Of a DNA stretch of 64,000 nucleotides, positions 8,095 to 15,045 are shown in pieces. The notes under the pieces are model-generated. The model saw nothing but the letters and a program-made list of their open reading frames with translations, had not been told where the DNA came from and ran no database searches. Position 1 is the stretch's first letter. Each line of letters begins with the position of its first letter. The translations under genes and the position numbers were made by a program. Source of the stretch: a bacterium (GTDB lineage: Bacteria; Orphanbacterota; Orphanbacteria; Orphanbacterales; Orphanbacteraceae); contig JALGYY010000017.1 of the NCBI GenBank assembly GCA_025782575.1, positions 795,892-859,891 on the forward strand. Reading direction: 5' to 3'.

Positions 8095-8236
8095 CCTCCC
8101 TGAAGGCTCTCCGCCCTGGCCTGTTCCGGATTGCGTTCGACCAGGCGGGCGAGGACCTCGTTGTGGGTCTTTTCGGGCCATGGGAATGGGCCACGGCGCG
8201 GTCCATGGCGGTGTGCAGGTCGCGCGGCTGCAGCGG
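8095..8236 (-). pseudogene. Scrap resembling the C terminus of a DNA methyltransferase/type II restriction protein
   Basis: After the stop of the 89-residue ORF, the minus strand codes in one frame for LHTAMDRAVAHSHG and, after a shift, for EVLARLVERNPEQARAE. This order recalls the LH-x-AMD-x-AV ... EVL-x-RLL-x-LN-x-x-R tail of large type II-like DNA methyltransferases. It has no start and a shifted frame, so it is at best a decayed fragment. The resemblance is from memory of the family. Confidence 0.28.
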
Positions 8237-8240
8237 CAGG

Positions 8241-8510
8241 TCAGAATTCTCCTGTCTCGCTTGCGATGCCCACGTACAGCTCGTCAAGAAGGAGCTGCAG
8301 GTCGTCGTCCTCGCAATCGTTGATCGACCGGGCCAGATCGCCGAGAAGCTGCACGAGTTCGTAACGCTCACACGGCACAGCGACATCGTCGCGTGACTCG
8401 CGGATCGAATTGAGTTCCTTCCGCAGCTTCGGGAAAGGGTACCCGTGCTCCAGAATCAGTTCGCGATCACTCTGCGAGAGCGTCAGCATGACCGATTTAC
8501 GACCACTCAT
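8241..8510 (-). CDS. Small acidic protein of unknown function
   Basis: An 89-residue ORF starting at ATG 8510 behind GAAGGAGCAG, a good ribosome-binding site. The product is helical and acidic: TLSQSDRELILEHGYPFPKLRKEL in the first half, then two helices including LVQLLGDLARSIND and DLQLLLDELYVGIA. There is no signal peptide or recognisable catalytic motif. I cannot name a family. The longer frame upstream lacks support. It lies between the DinB gene and a decayed methyltransferase-like scrap. Confidence 0.55.
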   Translation of the reverse strand: MSGRKSVMLTLSQSDRELILEHGYPFPKLRKELNSIRESRDDVAVPCERYELVQLLGDLARSINDCEDDDLQLLLDELYVGIASETGEF

Positions 8511-8582
8511 GTTTCTGCTCCTTCGATCCCTACACTGTCGCTTTCGCGATATCGGCAATGGCCTTCGAGCCATTAGGTCTAA

Positions 8583-8623
8583 GCCTAACGGTTCAGCAAA
8601 GCAGAGTCCGTCTGAAGAGTTCT
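8583..8623 (-). other. Possible attC remnant (short)
   Basis: On the minus strand, immediately at the DinB gene stop, TTCAG pairs with CTGAA and is followed by CCGTTAGGC, a perfect GTTRRRY-type R' box (8583-8589). An R''-like GAGAAC is present but the whole site would be only 41 bases, shorter than usual attC sites. The R' box is also half of an inverted repeat, CCGTTAGG and CCTAATGG. Confidence 0.3.
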
Positions 8624-9105
8624 CAATCAATCGGATAGTCCACACCACTGACCGGATGCCCCTGTAACCCACACATTACAGTGACCTGCCCCTGGTGGTG
8701 ATACAGATGCGTTTGAGTCCGAACGATCACCTGAGCCGGAACAAGGATCTTTTCCTTGTTACCCCAGGTCATCATCGAGCGAGGCGTATTCAATTCTTCT
8801 ACTGAAGATTGGCGGAGATATGATTGGGTAGTCTGGAACACTTTCTCGCGATAGCTAGCAAGCGAATCGACGGTCGGATAAGCGGGAGCATCATCATCGA
8901 CATCCATGCGTCCCTCAAGTACCCCGATCCAATATCTCTCGCAAATGATCACATGATGTAGCTGCAATTGAACCGTTCCATAGCCAAAGCCAGGCAACTT
9001 GCAGTGCAATTCCTCCTGGCTGAGATCGCCGCAATGACCCAGCAGATCGGCCAGGTTACGGTGCGCACGTTCATGAAAATCGAGCAGAGATTCAGGAGAA
9101 TGCAT
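8623..9105 (-). CDS. DinB-superfamily four-helix metalloprotein
   Basis: About 160 residues of a DinB/YfiT-type helical bundle. The metal-binding histidines are in order: the HHVIICERYW motif in helix 2, and the H-x-x-x-H pair in THLYHHQGQV near the C terminus. The pattern LHHVIICERYWIGVL is typical of the family. Members are thiol transferases (BshT/MSH-type S-transferases) or uncharacterised hydrolases; the residues do not say which. I prefer ATG 9105, with AAGG eight bases upstream, over a TTG six codons earlier. Single gene, with attC-like motifs on both sides. Confidence 0.72.
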   Translation of the reverse strand: MHSPESLLDFHERAHRNLADLLGHCGDLSQEELHCKLPGFGYGTVQLQLHHVIICERYWIGVLEGRMDVDDDAPAYPTVDSLASYREKVFQTTQSYLRQSSVEELNTPRSMMTWGNKEKILVPAQVIVRTQTHLYHHQGQVTVMCGLQGHPVSGVDYPID

Positions 9106-9154
9106 TGGTATGCCTTCGTTCAAGTTTGAGTTTTCAGACGCTCCTGTTGAAGCA

Positions 9155-9223
9155 GGTTAACGGGTTAAGCCTCAGTAACAAGGTTGGCTGGCGCGATTGA
9201 CAGCCGCACGCTTTTGTTAGACG
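9155..9223 (-). other. Probable attC site, left half good
   Basis: On the minus strand the space between two genes contains GTCTAACAAAAGCGTGCGG, with a perfect R'' box (GTCTAAC, 9217-9223), then a GGCTG/CAGCC hairpin, then GAGGCTTAACCCGTTAACC, where GGCTTAAC resembles L' and GTTAACC is R' with one mismatch. Length (69 bases), orientation and location just past a gene end fit a worn attC site. Confidence 0.5.
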
Positions 9224-9267
9224 GCTCCTGAACCCGCCTGTCGACTCTTCACCACCGACCTGAGCGA

Positions 9268-9783
9268 CTACTGCCTCGCCAGCGACACCCGCGCGAAAGT
9301 CGTACGCTTCGCACCTCGATCAATCTCTATTAGCCAATGCCATTCATCGGATTCTCGATCGTAGGTAAAGGTCGTGTGAATAATGTTATCGTCGCCGGTA
9401 TCGAAAACGAAGGCCAACTCGTCGACTGCAGGCTCCGCGTGGCCAGTGGCTTCGGGAAATTGACCGCCGCTTCCGGTTACGTCTAGCCATAGACATGTAT
9501 ACCGGCTTGTGGGCTGGTGCCAACCGATGAAGACAATGGCCTCATAAGCCGGCACGCCTTCACTGTCCACTTCACGCGCCACTTCGTGAAAACGAAGATA
9601 CTGATGACCGAGAACCCACTCGGCAACAAGATCGTGTGTCACCTGAGATCCGCCGATTGTACCAGTCATAAGCCAGTTTCCGGCCATGTGGTCAAGCAGT
9701 TCGTCTTGAAACCCTTGCTGTTCCGCTACTGCAGGAAGAGAAAGCAACAACAAGACAGTGACGACACGAATTGCAGTATTCAC
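9268..9783 (-). CDS. Secreted protein of unknown function (DUF1579-like)
   Basis: A 171-residue exported protein. I start it at GTG 9783, preceded by GGAG, because the signal peptide (NTAIRVVTVLLLLSLPAVAEQQ) begins there; the longer frame to 9903 would place 40 extra residues before it. The mature part reads like a lipocalin-type or DUF1579-like beta protein: MAGNWLMTGTI, EWVLGHQYLRFHEVAR, AIVFIGWHQPTSRYTCLWLDVTG, and repeated beta strands toward the C terminus. Function unknown. It follows the CDGSH gene closely, with weak evidence of cotranscription. Confidence 0.6.
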   Translation of the reverse strand: MNTAIRVVTVLLLLSLPAVAEQQGFQDELLDHMAGNWLMTGTIGGSQVTHDLVAEWVLGHQYLRFHEVAREVDSEGVPAYEAIVFIGWHQPTSRYTCLWLDVTGSGGQFPEATGHAEPAVDELAFVFDTGDDNIIHTTFTYDRESDEWHWLIEIDRGAKRTTFARVSLARQ

Positions 9784-9899
9784 GCTACCAAATCTCCACG
9801 AACTACTTATTTTCCGCCTATAGGTCAGTTCCATTACGCTGCCGGGAAAGGCCGTGTATGTTCTTATTCTTTCAAATTGAAAATTAATCGAGCCGTGTT

Positions 9900-10535
9900 T
9901 CAATTCCTATCATCTTTGAATTCTATATGCCAATGCGTTCCATCACAAAAGGGTTTGTTCTTAGAACCGCCACAACGACACATGGCAAAATGCTCTTTTG
10001 AGGCACCTTCTGCTCGTGTAGTATCGCCGAGGTTCGGTCCGCCGGACACGACATATGGACCGTTCGGTACAACGAAAATAGTCGGCTTGCCGTCCCGGTC
10101 GCGGTGTTCGACATCCTCGACCGAGTAGCTTAGGGCACCTGACGGGCATTGTTGAATCGTCGCGATGATCTCGTCGGCACTCGCAGCATCCGGATGAATC
10201 CATGGCTCTTCGTTCAAACGAAAAACAGCAGCCAGGCCATCTGTGCAGCGGCCGGCATGTGCACAAATACCGCGGTTGTCGTGAATCGTGATTCTCTTAC
10301 CCGCATAGTTCTCCCTCTGATCCTCAACGCGCCCTTCAAGTTTGGCGGACGAAAACTCAATACTTACGTGTGTGCCATCGCAGAACGGCTTGTTAGCCGA
10401 CCCGCCACATCGACAGAGGGCCAAGGTCTTTTTGGTTTCGATGGGTCCCTTTTGATTGGCGAAATTCTCGAGATCTTTCACCAAGTATGGCCCGTTAGGA
10501 GTTGGCATAATTTTAGGCTTCTTTTCTGAACTCAT
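9900..10535 (-). CDS. CDGSH-Fer4_19-CDGSH triple iron-sulfur protein
   Basis: A 211-residue protein with three predicted Fe-S modules. CDGSH domain 1: C41, C43, C52, H56 (CRCGGSANKPFCDGTH), binding [2Fe-2S] by three Cys and one His. A middle divergent 4Fe-4S mono-cluster-like domain follows (GICAHAGRC, C91/C97, and QQCPSGALSY, C130). CDGSH domain 2 has C186, C188, C197 and H201. This order (CDGSH, Fer4_19/DUF-type, CDGSH) is known in bacteria, but its electron partners are not. No signal peptide, so it is cytoplasmic. Excellent ribosome-binding site (AAGGAAAGGAAAT). Confidence 0.85.
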   Translation of the reverse strand: MSSEKKPKIMPTPNGPYLVKDLENFANQKGPIETKKTLALCRCGGSANKPFCDGTHVSIEFSSAKLEGRVEDQRENYAGKRITIHDNRGICAHAGRCTDGLAAVFRLNEEPWIHPDAASADEIIATIQQCPSGALSYSVEDVEHRDRDGKPTIFVVPNGPYVVSGGPNLGDTTRAEGASKEHFAMCRCGGSKNKPFCDGTHWHIEFKDDRN

Positions 10536-10621
10536 ATGAATTTCCTTTCCTTGTTAAGTTCGTAAATTGAAACGACAATCGTTCAACAGGTTGTCTTCTT
10601 TTCATTTGTTCTGATCCTACT

Positions 10622-10650
10622 AACTACTATTCTATCAATTGGCCCGATGC
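10622..10650 (-). repeat. 29-base motif shared with 19523-19551 (copy A)
   Basis: This stretch and 19523-19551 agree at 25 of 29 positions, including TCTATCAATT in both. Both lie upstream of a minus-strand gene (CDGSH here, the PD-(D/E)XK-like protein there). Read on the minus strand it begins GCATCGGGC and continues AATTGATAG. It could be a cassette-start or promoter element left by recombination. Confidence 0.5.
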
Positions 10651-10651
10651 A

Positions 10652-10678
10652 GACTCACCGCGAACCGCGCAGTAAATC
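10652..10678 (-). repeat. Hairpin abutting the 29-base motif
   Basis: GATTTACTGC and GCGGTGAGTC (minus strand) pair over ten positions, with three G-T wobbles, around a seven-base loop. It directly precedes the GCATCGGGC end of the shared motif, the arrangement expected for the stem of a folded recombination site. No matching R'' box was found. Confidence 0.35.
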
Positions 10679-10990
10679 AGCACGGTCCACCACATCCGTG
10701 TCTCTCAGAATAGCATAGGGGCAACAACTTCCGTTTGAAACTCGTTTCGCTGTCCAGAGCAATAGGCCGAGCAACAGTCGGTGTAACGATAATGTACCGC
10801 CGTGTGGTCGGCCCGGCGTAGCCTGTCGGCAGGCCGACCCTCAGTTCATGTTGATGGTGTAGAGGCTGGTGCAATTGATTGTGGCGGTGTTGTCCGGTTT
10901 CATTTTGGCAGTAGGAGCTGCCACCGGTCCCGCTGATTATTCGGATCACTTCCTGATTGCTTCCACGCAATTATCTCATTCTCACAACAC

Positions 10991-11008
10991 TACGTATTGC
11001 AATACGTA
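10991..11008. promoter_or_regulatory. 18-base perfect palindrome
   Basis: TACGTATTGCAATACGTA is its own reverse complement over all 18 bases. Such length is typical of an operator for a dimeric repressor. It lies 60 bases downstream of the small minus-strand ORF and 450 upstream of the plus-strand oxidase, so its target is unclear. Confidence 0.35.
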
Positions 11009-11067
11009 TGGTTCCTGAATACGCAGATTCGTTCCGCCTGTCCTGGCAAAGTGGACTTCGATATTCT

Positions 11068-11247
11068 TCACTCGTCACCCGTGACTATAGAAGCCAGGCC
11101 TTCCCGCATGAGAGCCTCATTGAACGTCTTGTAGGCCAAGGTGTCAGTTTCGAACGTGTCGTCCCAGACAATAGAGTTCCCCGCTTCATCCACGACTTCC
11201 AGGGTCCGCGGTGTGGAATGTAGCGTCAAATACAACGGCTTTCGCAT
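11068..11247 (-). CDS. Possible 59-residue protein
   Basis: A short ORF from ATG 11247. The product has protein-like composition: MRKPLYLTLHSTPRTLEVVDEAG, a strand-turn-strand pattern, then DTFETDTLAYKTFNEALMREGLASIV, a likely helix, ending GDE. It lacks a good ribosome-binding site. No family recognised. Dense acidic, amphipathic structure is the main argument that it is, or recently was, coding. Confidence 0.35.
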   Translation of the reverse strand: MRKPLYLTLHSTPRTLEVVDEAGNSIVWDDTFETDTLAYKTFNEALMREGLASIVTGDE

Positions 11248-11456
11248 CGTTCGCGGCTTGTGGGCTGAGTGGATAGACTGCGCAGCTCACGAAACTGTGA
11301 TACACTATGCATCAGCTACCGTGATTCCTTAACCCGGCTGCCGCGATTGGCTATGCGGCGAACCCTTATTCGCGGGACGCTCCCTTTCCGCGGGGTCTAC
11401 ATAACCTCGACATTTCTGCCGAATGCGGGTCGGTTCTTCTATCGGGAGACTCCGAC

Positions 11457-13505
11457 ATGCTCAACCGCCACAGTTCGTACTCGTTCGTTCTACTGACTCT
11501 GCTCGTCGGCCCTCTTCCCGCTGCAGGCCAGGTTAGTGACTCCTGGTCGCCTAAAGTTGCCCTACGGGACGATGTCACGAGCGACTTCCTGGCTCCGATC
11601 CATGCATCGCTGATGCCGGACGGCAGCGTGATGCTGTTCGGGTTCACGCAAACCCTCGAAGAACCACCGAATGTCAGCTTCCAGACGGGTTCTTTCACCG
11701 CCCTTCTTGTCCCACCTGTTTTGGGGTCAAGCGTTCCCTCCGAAATGTACATCACGAACTACCCCGAAGATCTGGAGTACAACCTGAATGGAGGGGGCGG
11801 TACCTATCTGCATGACACCTATTTCTGCAGCGGCCATTCCCATATGCAGGATGGCACACTGTTCATCTCCGGCGGCTTGCGGAACGCACTCGACTGGCCG
11901 GACCCGGCACTCGGGACGACCATCTCAGGAGGCGGTGGGATGCCTTACGCCGCCACCTGGGACCACACGGCAAAGACCTGGTCGCGCATTCCGAACGATA
12001 TGGTCGGCCAGGGATCCTCGGGGCCGGTCGGCACTTTCTTTGAGGGGCCGGACCGTTACTACCCGACGGTGACCCGGCTCGCGGATGGCCGCATGCTGGT
12101 TGTCGGGGGTTCACAAATCCTTGAGCTCACAATAGTCGGCGTCACATACATCAGCAACGAGAAGAATCTAAGCGCCGAAATCTATGACCCTGAAACCGGA
12201 GACTGGACTGAACTCGCAACCCACGCCACTTCACCGCCTGCGATCTTTAATCGAGACTACACCCACTCATTCGTCCTCCCCGCATCACAGGGCAGCTTCG
12301 ACATCCTGATTCTCGGTGAGTTCGGCTTCCCGGTTTTGATGTCAACCACCGGACCTCAGCGCTGGTCGGCCCTCGGACCGAAACGCCCAGGCCCGGACAT
12401 GAACGAGGAGGGGATCCCGCCGGTCTCCGGCGCCTCGACCGTGATGCTGCCGATCCGTCTGCAAGCCAACGAGTGGGGTTACAGCAACGGCTCGATTCTG
12501 GTCGCCGGTGGCGAGGGGGATTACAAGGACGAGGTGGACATCTACGATCCGGCGACCGGCACCTGGGACGCGGGCCTTCTGCTCGCCGTCGACCGCCACC
12601 ACCTGTCGAGCCTCCTGCTGCCCAACGGAGAAGTGCTCGTGGTGAGCGGCCACAACGGCAGTACGGCGACCTCCCTGTTGCGGCAGGCGGAGTACATCGA
12701 CCCGGCAGCCGGCTTTGCTCGTCGAACGGGCAGCGACTCATCGTACGTGGTGCGCGGCTACCACACGATCACCCTGCTGCTTCCTGATGGGCGGGTTCTT
12801 GTAGGGGGCGGCCGTCTTGGCGGCCCCGGCACGCCGCCGCCCGAAAAGGCCAACTTCGAACTGCTCAGCCCGCCCTACATGTTCAATGCGCGCCCCACGA
12901 TTCTGTCAGCGCCGTCCGAAATCTATTACGGGCAGCCGTTCCAGGCGAGCTGGTCCGGCTCGGTGGATGATGCCGTGCTCGTCGCCCTCGGCTCAATGAC
13001 CCACTCGATTGACATGGCCCAGCGCCATGTCCAGGTCTCGCTCACTCCCGATCCGTCGAAACGGCCGCTGCCGGGGGGAAAGAACGCACTCGACGGCTCG
13101 ATCGAGGCGCCCGCCGATTCCTCGATCGCACCCCCGGGATACTACATGCTCTTCCTGCTGGCGCCCGACTCGATGCGGACGCCGTCGGTTGCGAAAATCG
13201 TCCACCTGCAGCACGCGCAAAACACCAGCGTCTCGACAATTCCGGATGGATCCAGACACTCCGGCCTCGCGCTCACACTCTCCCCCAATCCGACCCGCGG
13301 CCATGTGCTTGTTCAACTATCTGGAAGAATCGGCGGTGTGGCCGGCATCAGGGTGATCGACGTCCGGGGGCGGGTCGTCCGCCGGTGGGGCCCACGCGAA
13401 AACTTGGACCTCGATCTATCCGGGCTCCCCGCCGGAGTTTATTTCATTCGAGTGAGGGACACGGCGGGAAGAAGTGTAAGCGGCACGGTAACGCTGGTCC
13501 GGTAG
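11457..13505 (+). CDS. Secreted galactose-oxidase-like copper radical oxidase with C-terminal sorting domain
   Basis: A 682-residue extracellular enzyme of the galactose oxidase/glyoxal oxidase fold (CAZy AA5-like). Order: signal peptide (about 8-24, GPLPAAGQ), seven-bladed kelch propeller (about 40-475, repeated DG-R-x-L-V-V-GG blades), DUF1929 domain (about 478-586), and a 75-residue FlgD/Por-type sorting domain (SPNPTRGHVLV ... GLPAGVYFIRVRD). The whole copper-radical site is conserved: Cys124 (TYFCSG) for the thioether to Tyr202, axial Tyr435 and His436 (RGYHTI) and His516 (MTHSIDM). The stacking Trp290 of galactose oxidase is replaced (GGSQ at 217-220), so the substrate may not be galactose. 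It is one of only a few plus-strand genes in the region. Confidence 0.85.
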   Translation: MLNRHSSYSFVLLTLLVGPLPAAGQVSDSWSPKVALRDDVTSDFLAPIHASLMPDGSVMLFGFTQTLEEPPNVSFQTGSFTALLVPPVLGSSVPSEMYITNYPEDLEYNLNGGGGTYLHDTYFCSGHSHMQDGTLFISGGLRNALDWPDPALGTTISGGGGMPYAATWDHTAKTWSRIPNDMVGQGSSGPVGTFFEGPDRYYPTVTRLADGRMLVVGGSQILELTIVGVTYISNEKNLSAEIYDPETGDWTELATHATSPPAIFNRDYTHSFVLPASQGSFDILILGEFGFPVLMSTTGPQRWSALGPKRPGPDMNEEGIPPVSGASTVMLPIRLQANEWGYSNGSILVAGGEGDYKDEVDIYDPATGTWDAGLLLAVDRHHLSSLLLPNGEVLVVSGHNGSTATSLLRQAEYIDPAAGFARRTGSDSSYVVRGYHTITLLLPDGRVLVGGGRLGGPGTPPPEKANFELLSPPYMFNARPTILSAPSEIYYGQPFQASWSGSVDDAVLVALGSMTHSIDMAQRHVQVSLTPDPSKRPLPGGKNALDGSIEAPADSSIAPPGYYMLFLLAPDSMRTPSVAKIVHLQHAQNTSVSTIPDGSRHSGLALTLSPNPTRGHVLVQLSGRIGGVAGIRVIDVRGRVVRRWGPRENLDLDLSGLPAGVYFIRVRDTAGRSVSGTVTLVR

Positions 13506-13623
13506 CGGCCTGACCTGACGTGCAGTTGCCGTTCGTGACCGGCAGGGACTGGTCGTGGCCGGCGGCAACTCGCAGGATCAGGGACGGCACCGTGTCTGAC
13601 TGTACAATCACAGTGGCCGGCGA
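13506..13623. other. Junction between the oxidase gene and truncated hsdR
   Basis: A minus frame continues from hsdR through this space into the end of the oxidase gene, adding about 59 residues with no similarity to HsdR. I see only read-through here, and the breakpoint of the lost hsdR 3' half. No clear terminator separates the convergent genes. Confidence 0.5.
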
Positions 13624-14955
13624 GGCCTCGTCCGGCTGTTCCCAACGGAGCTGCCTGGTCTGGCGGTCTCGAATGCCCACCATCGTGCCGTCTTCAGCCT
13701 CGATAGTTGAGCCGCCCGCTGTGATCTGTGTGCGGATCTTGTAGATCTCAAAGTCCACGTTCACGCCATCGGCTACCGCCTCTTCGTGGCTGTACTCCAT
13801 GACCAGGTTCTGATTGAAGAAGCCGAAAGTGTGTTTGGCCGGGGTGGCGGTGAGGCCGATCAGATAGGCGTCGAAGTACTCCAGCACCTGCCGCCAGAGC
13901 GAGTAGATCGAGCGATGACACTCGTCGATGATGATGACATCGAAGTACTCGGGCGGGATGGCCTTGTTGTAGACCACCGGCAGCGGCTCTTTGGGGAGCG
14001 CCGCTTCCTCGGTCTCAAAGAGAGACAGCTCATCGGATTCCTCGTCGAACTCCGGCTCACCCTTGAGCATAGAGTAGAACCGCTGAATCGTAGAGATCAC
14101 CACCTTGCTCGATGAGCCAATGGTCGCCGATTGCAGTCGCTGCACATTGTAGAGTTCGGTGAACTTCCGGTTGTCGTCCGGGGTCCGATATCCCGCAAAC
14201 TCCTTTTCGGTTTGCTCGGCCAGGTTGCCGCGGTCCACCAGGAAAAGCACCCGCCGTGCGCCGCCGTACTTGATGAGCCGGTAGATCGCGGTCACGGCCA
14301 ATAGGGTCTTACCACTCCCGGTGGCCATCTGGATCAGCGCCCTCGGTTTGTCCTTTTTCAGCGACTGTTCCAGGTTGGTGATGACTTTGACCTTGTTCTG
14401 CCAGAGGTTCGGAATGTGATCGGGCGGCAGGGTCTGGATGCGTGAGCGGAGGGTTGATGGCTTGTTGTCCTCGGCAAAGGTGTAGAGCCCGTCGTCGGGT
14501 GGACTGAGGCTCTTGACCCATTCATCGAGGGTCTCCATCTCCAGCCACTCCACAAGCGTCTCCGGGCGATGGAACTGGAAGATGCGGCGGCTCCGGGGAT
14601 GGGGGTCGAAGTTGTTCGAGAACCTGGTCTCCACACCGGTGGAAAGGTAGCAGAAGGGCAGGGGCGCATAGGGAGCATCCAGGTTACCCGGTAGCCCCTC
14701 GGAATACTTCTGACCCTGGACTTCGACTCCGCCGAGCGGGAAACCAGCCTTCTTCGCTTCCAGCACACCGACGGCCTGACTGTCGACGAAGAGCAGGTAG
14801 TCAGCAAAGCCATGCCCCGACTTCATCTTGAACTCACGGATAGCGACCCCAAGACCGGCAGAGAGGTTGATCTCGGCTCTGTCCTGTATTACCCAGCCTG
14901 ACTCTTCAAGCTGTTGGTCGATGACTGCTCGTGCTTGATGTTCAGGTGTTGTCAT
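13624..14955 (-). pseudogene. hsdR: Type I restriction enzyme R subunit, 3'-truncated
   Basis: The first 444 residues are a good HsdR: a PD-(D/E)XK nuclease domain (DYLLF around 52, then V-L-E-A-K-K with Glu66 and Lys68), helicase motif I (ATGSGKT, about 211-217), motif II DECH (Asp344), motif III TATP (about 369-372). After LRWEQPDEA the similarity ends; the second helicase domain, motifs IV-VI and the C-terminal HsdM-docking region are missing, leaving well under half of a usual 900-1050 residue subunit. The enzyme cannot translocate or cut as a normal type I complex. No hsdM or hsdS is present in the window. It lies 90 bases downstream of the RloC-like gene on the same strand. Confidence 0.85.
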
Positions 14956-15045
14956 TTATGAGTCCGGTTCGTTGGTTCTGTTGGGTGTGTCTGACGCTTC
15001 TGGCTCTCATTCCAATCTGTCACGCTCTTTTCGCTCACGAGCGTG

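Larger units (their letters stand above)
10536..11067. other. Gene-free AT-richer interval with hairpin and palindromes
   Basis: No convincing gene lies here; a 97-codon minus frame (10677-10970) lacks family features. The interval carries the 5' leader of the CDGSH gene, a 29-base repeat shared with 19523, a 27-base hairpin at 10652 and an 18-base perfect palindrome at 10991, each listed separately. Confidence 0.5.

Noticed and set aside
10677-10970. A 97-codon minus-strand ORF as a gene
   Set aside because: No ribosome-binding site, low-complexity His/Gln-rich start, and no family resemblance.
13444-13623. Last 59 codons of the hsdR frame as real protein
   Set aside because: The sequence loses all HsdR similarity and crosses into the convergent oxidase gene; it is read-through.
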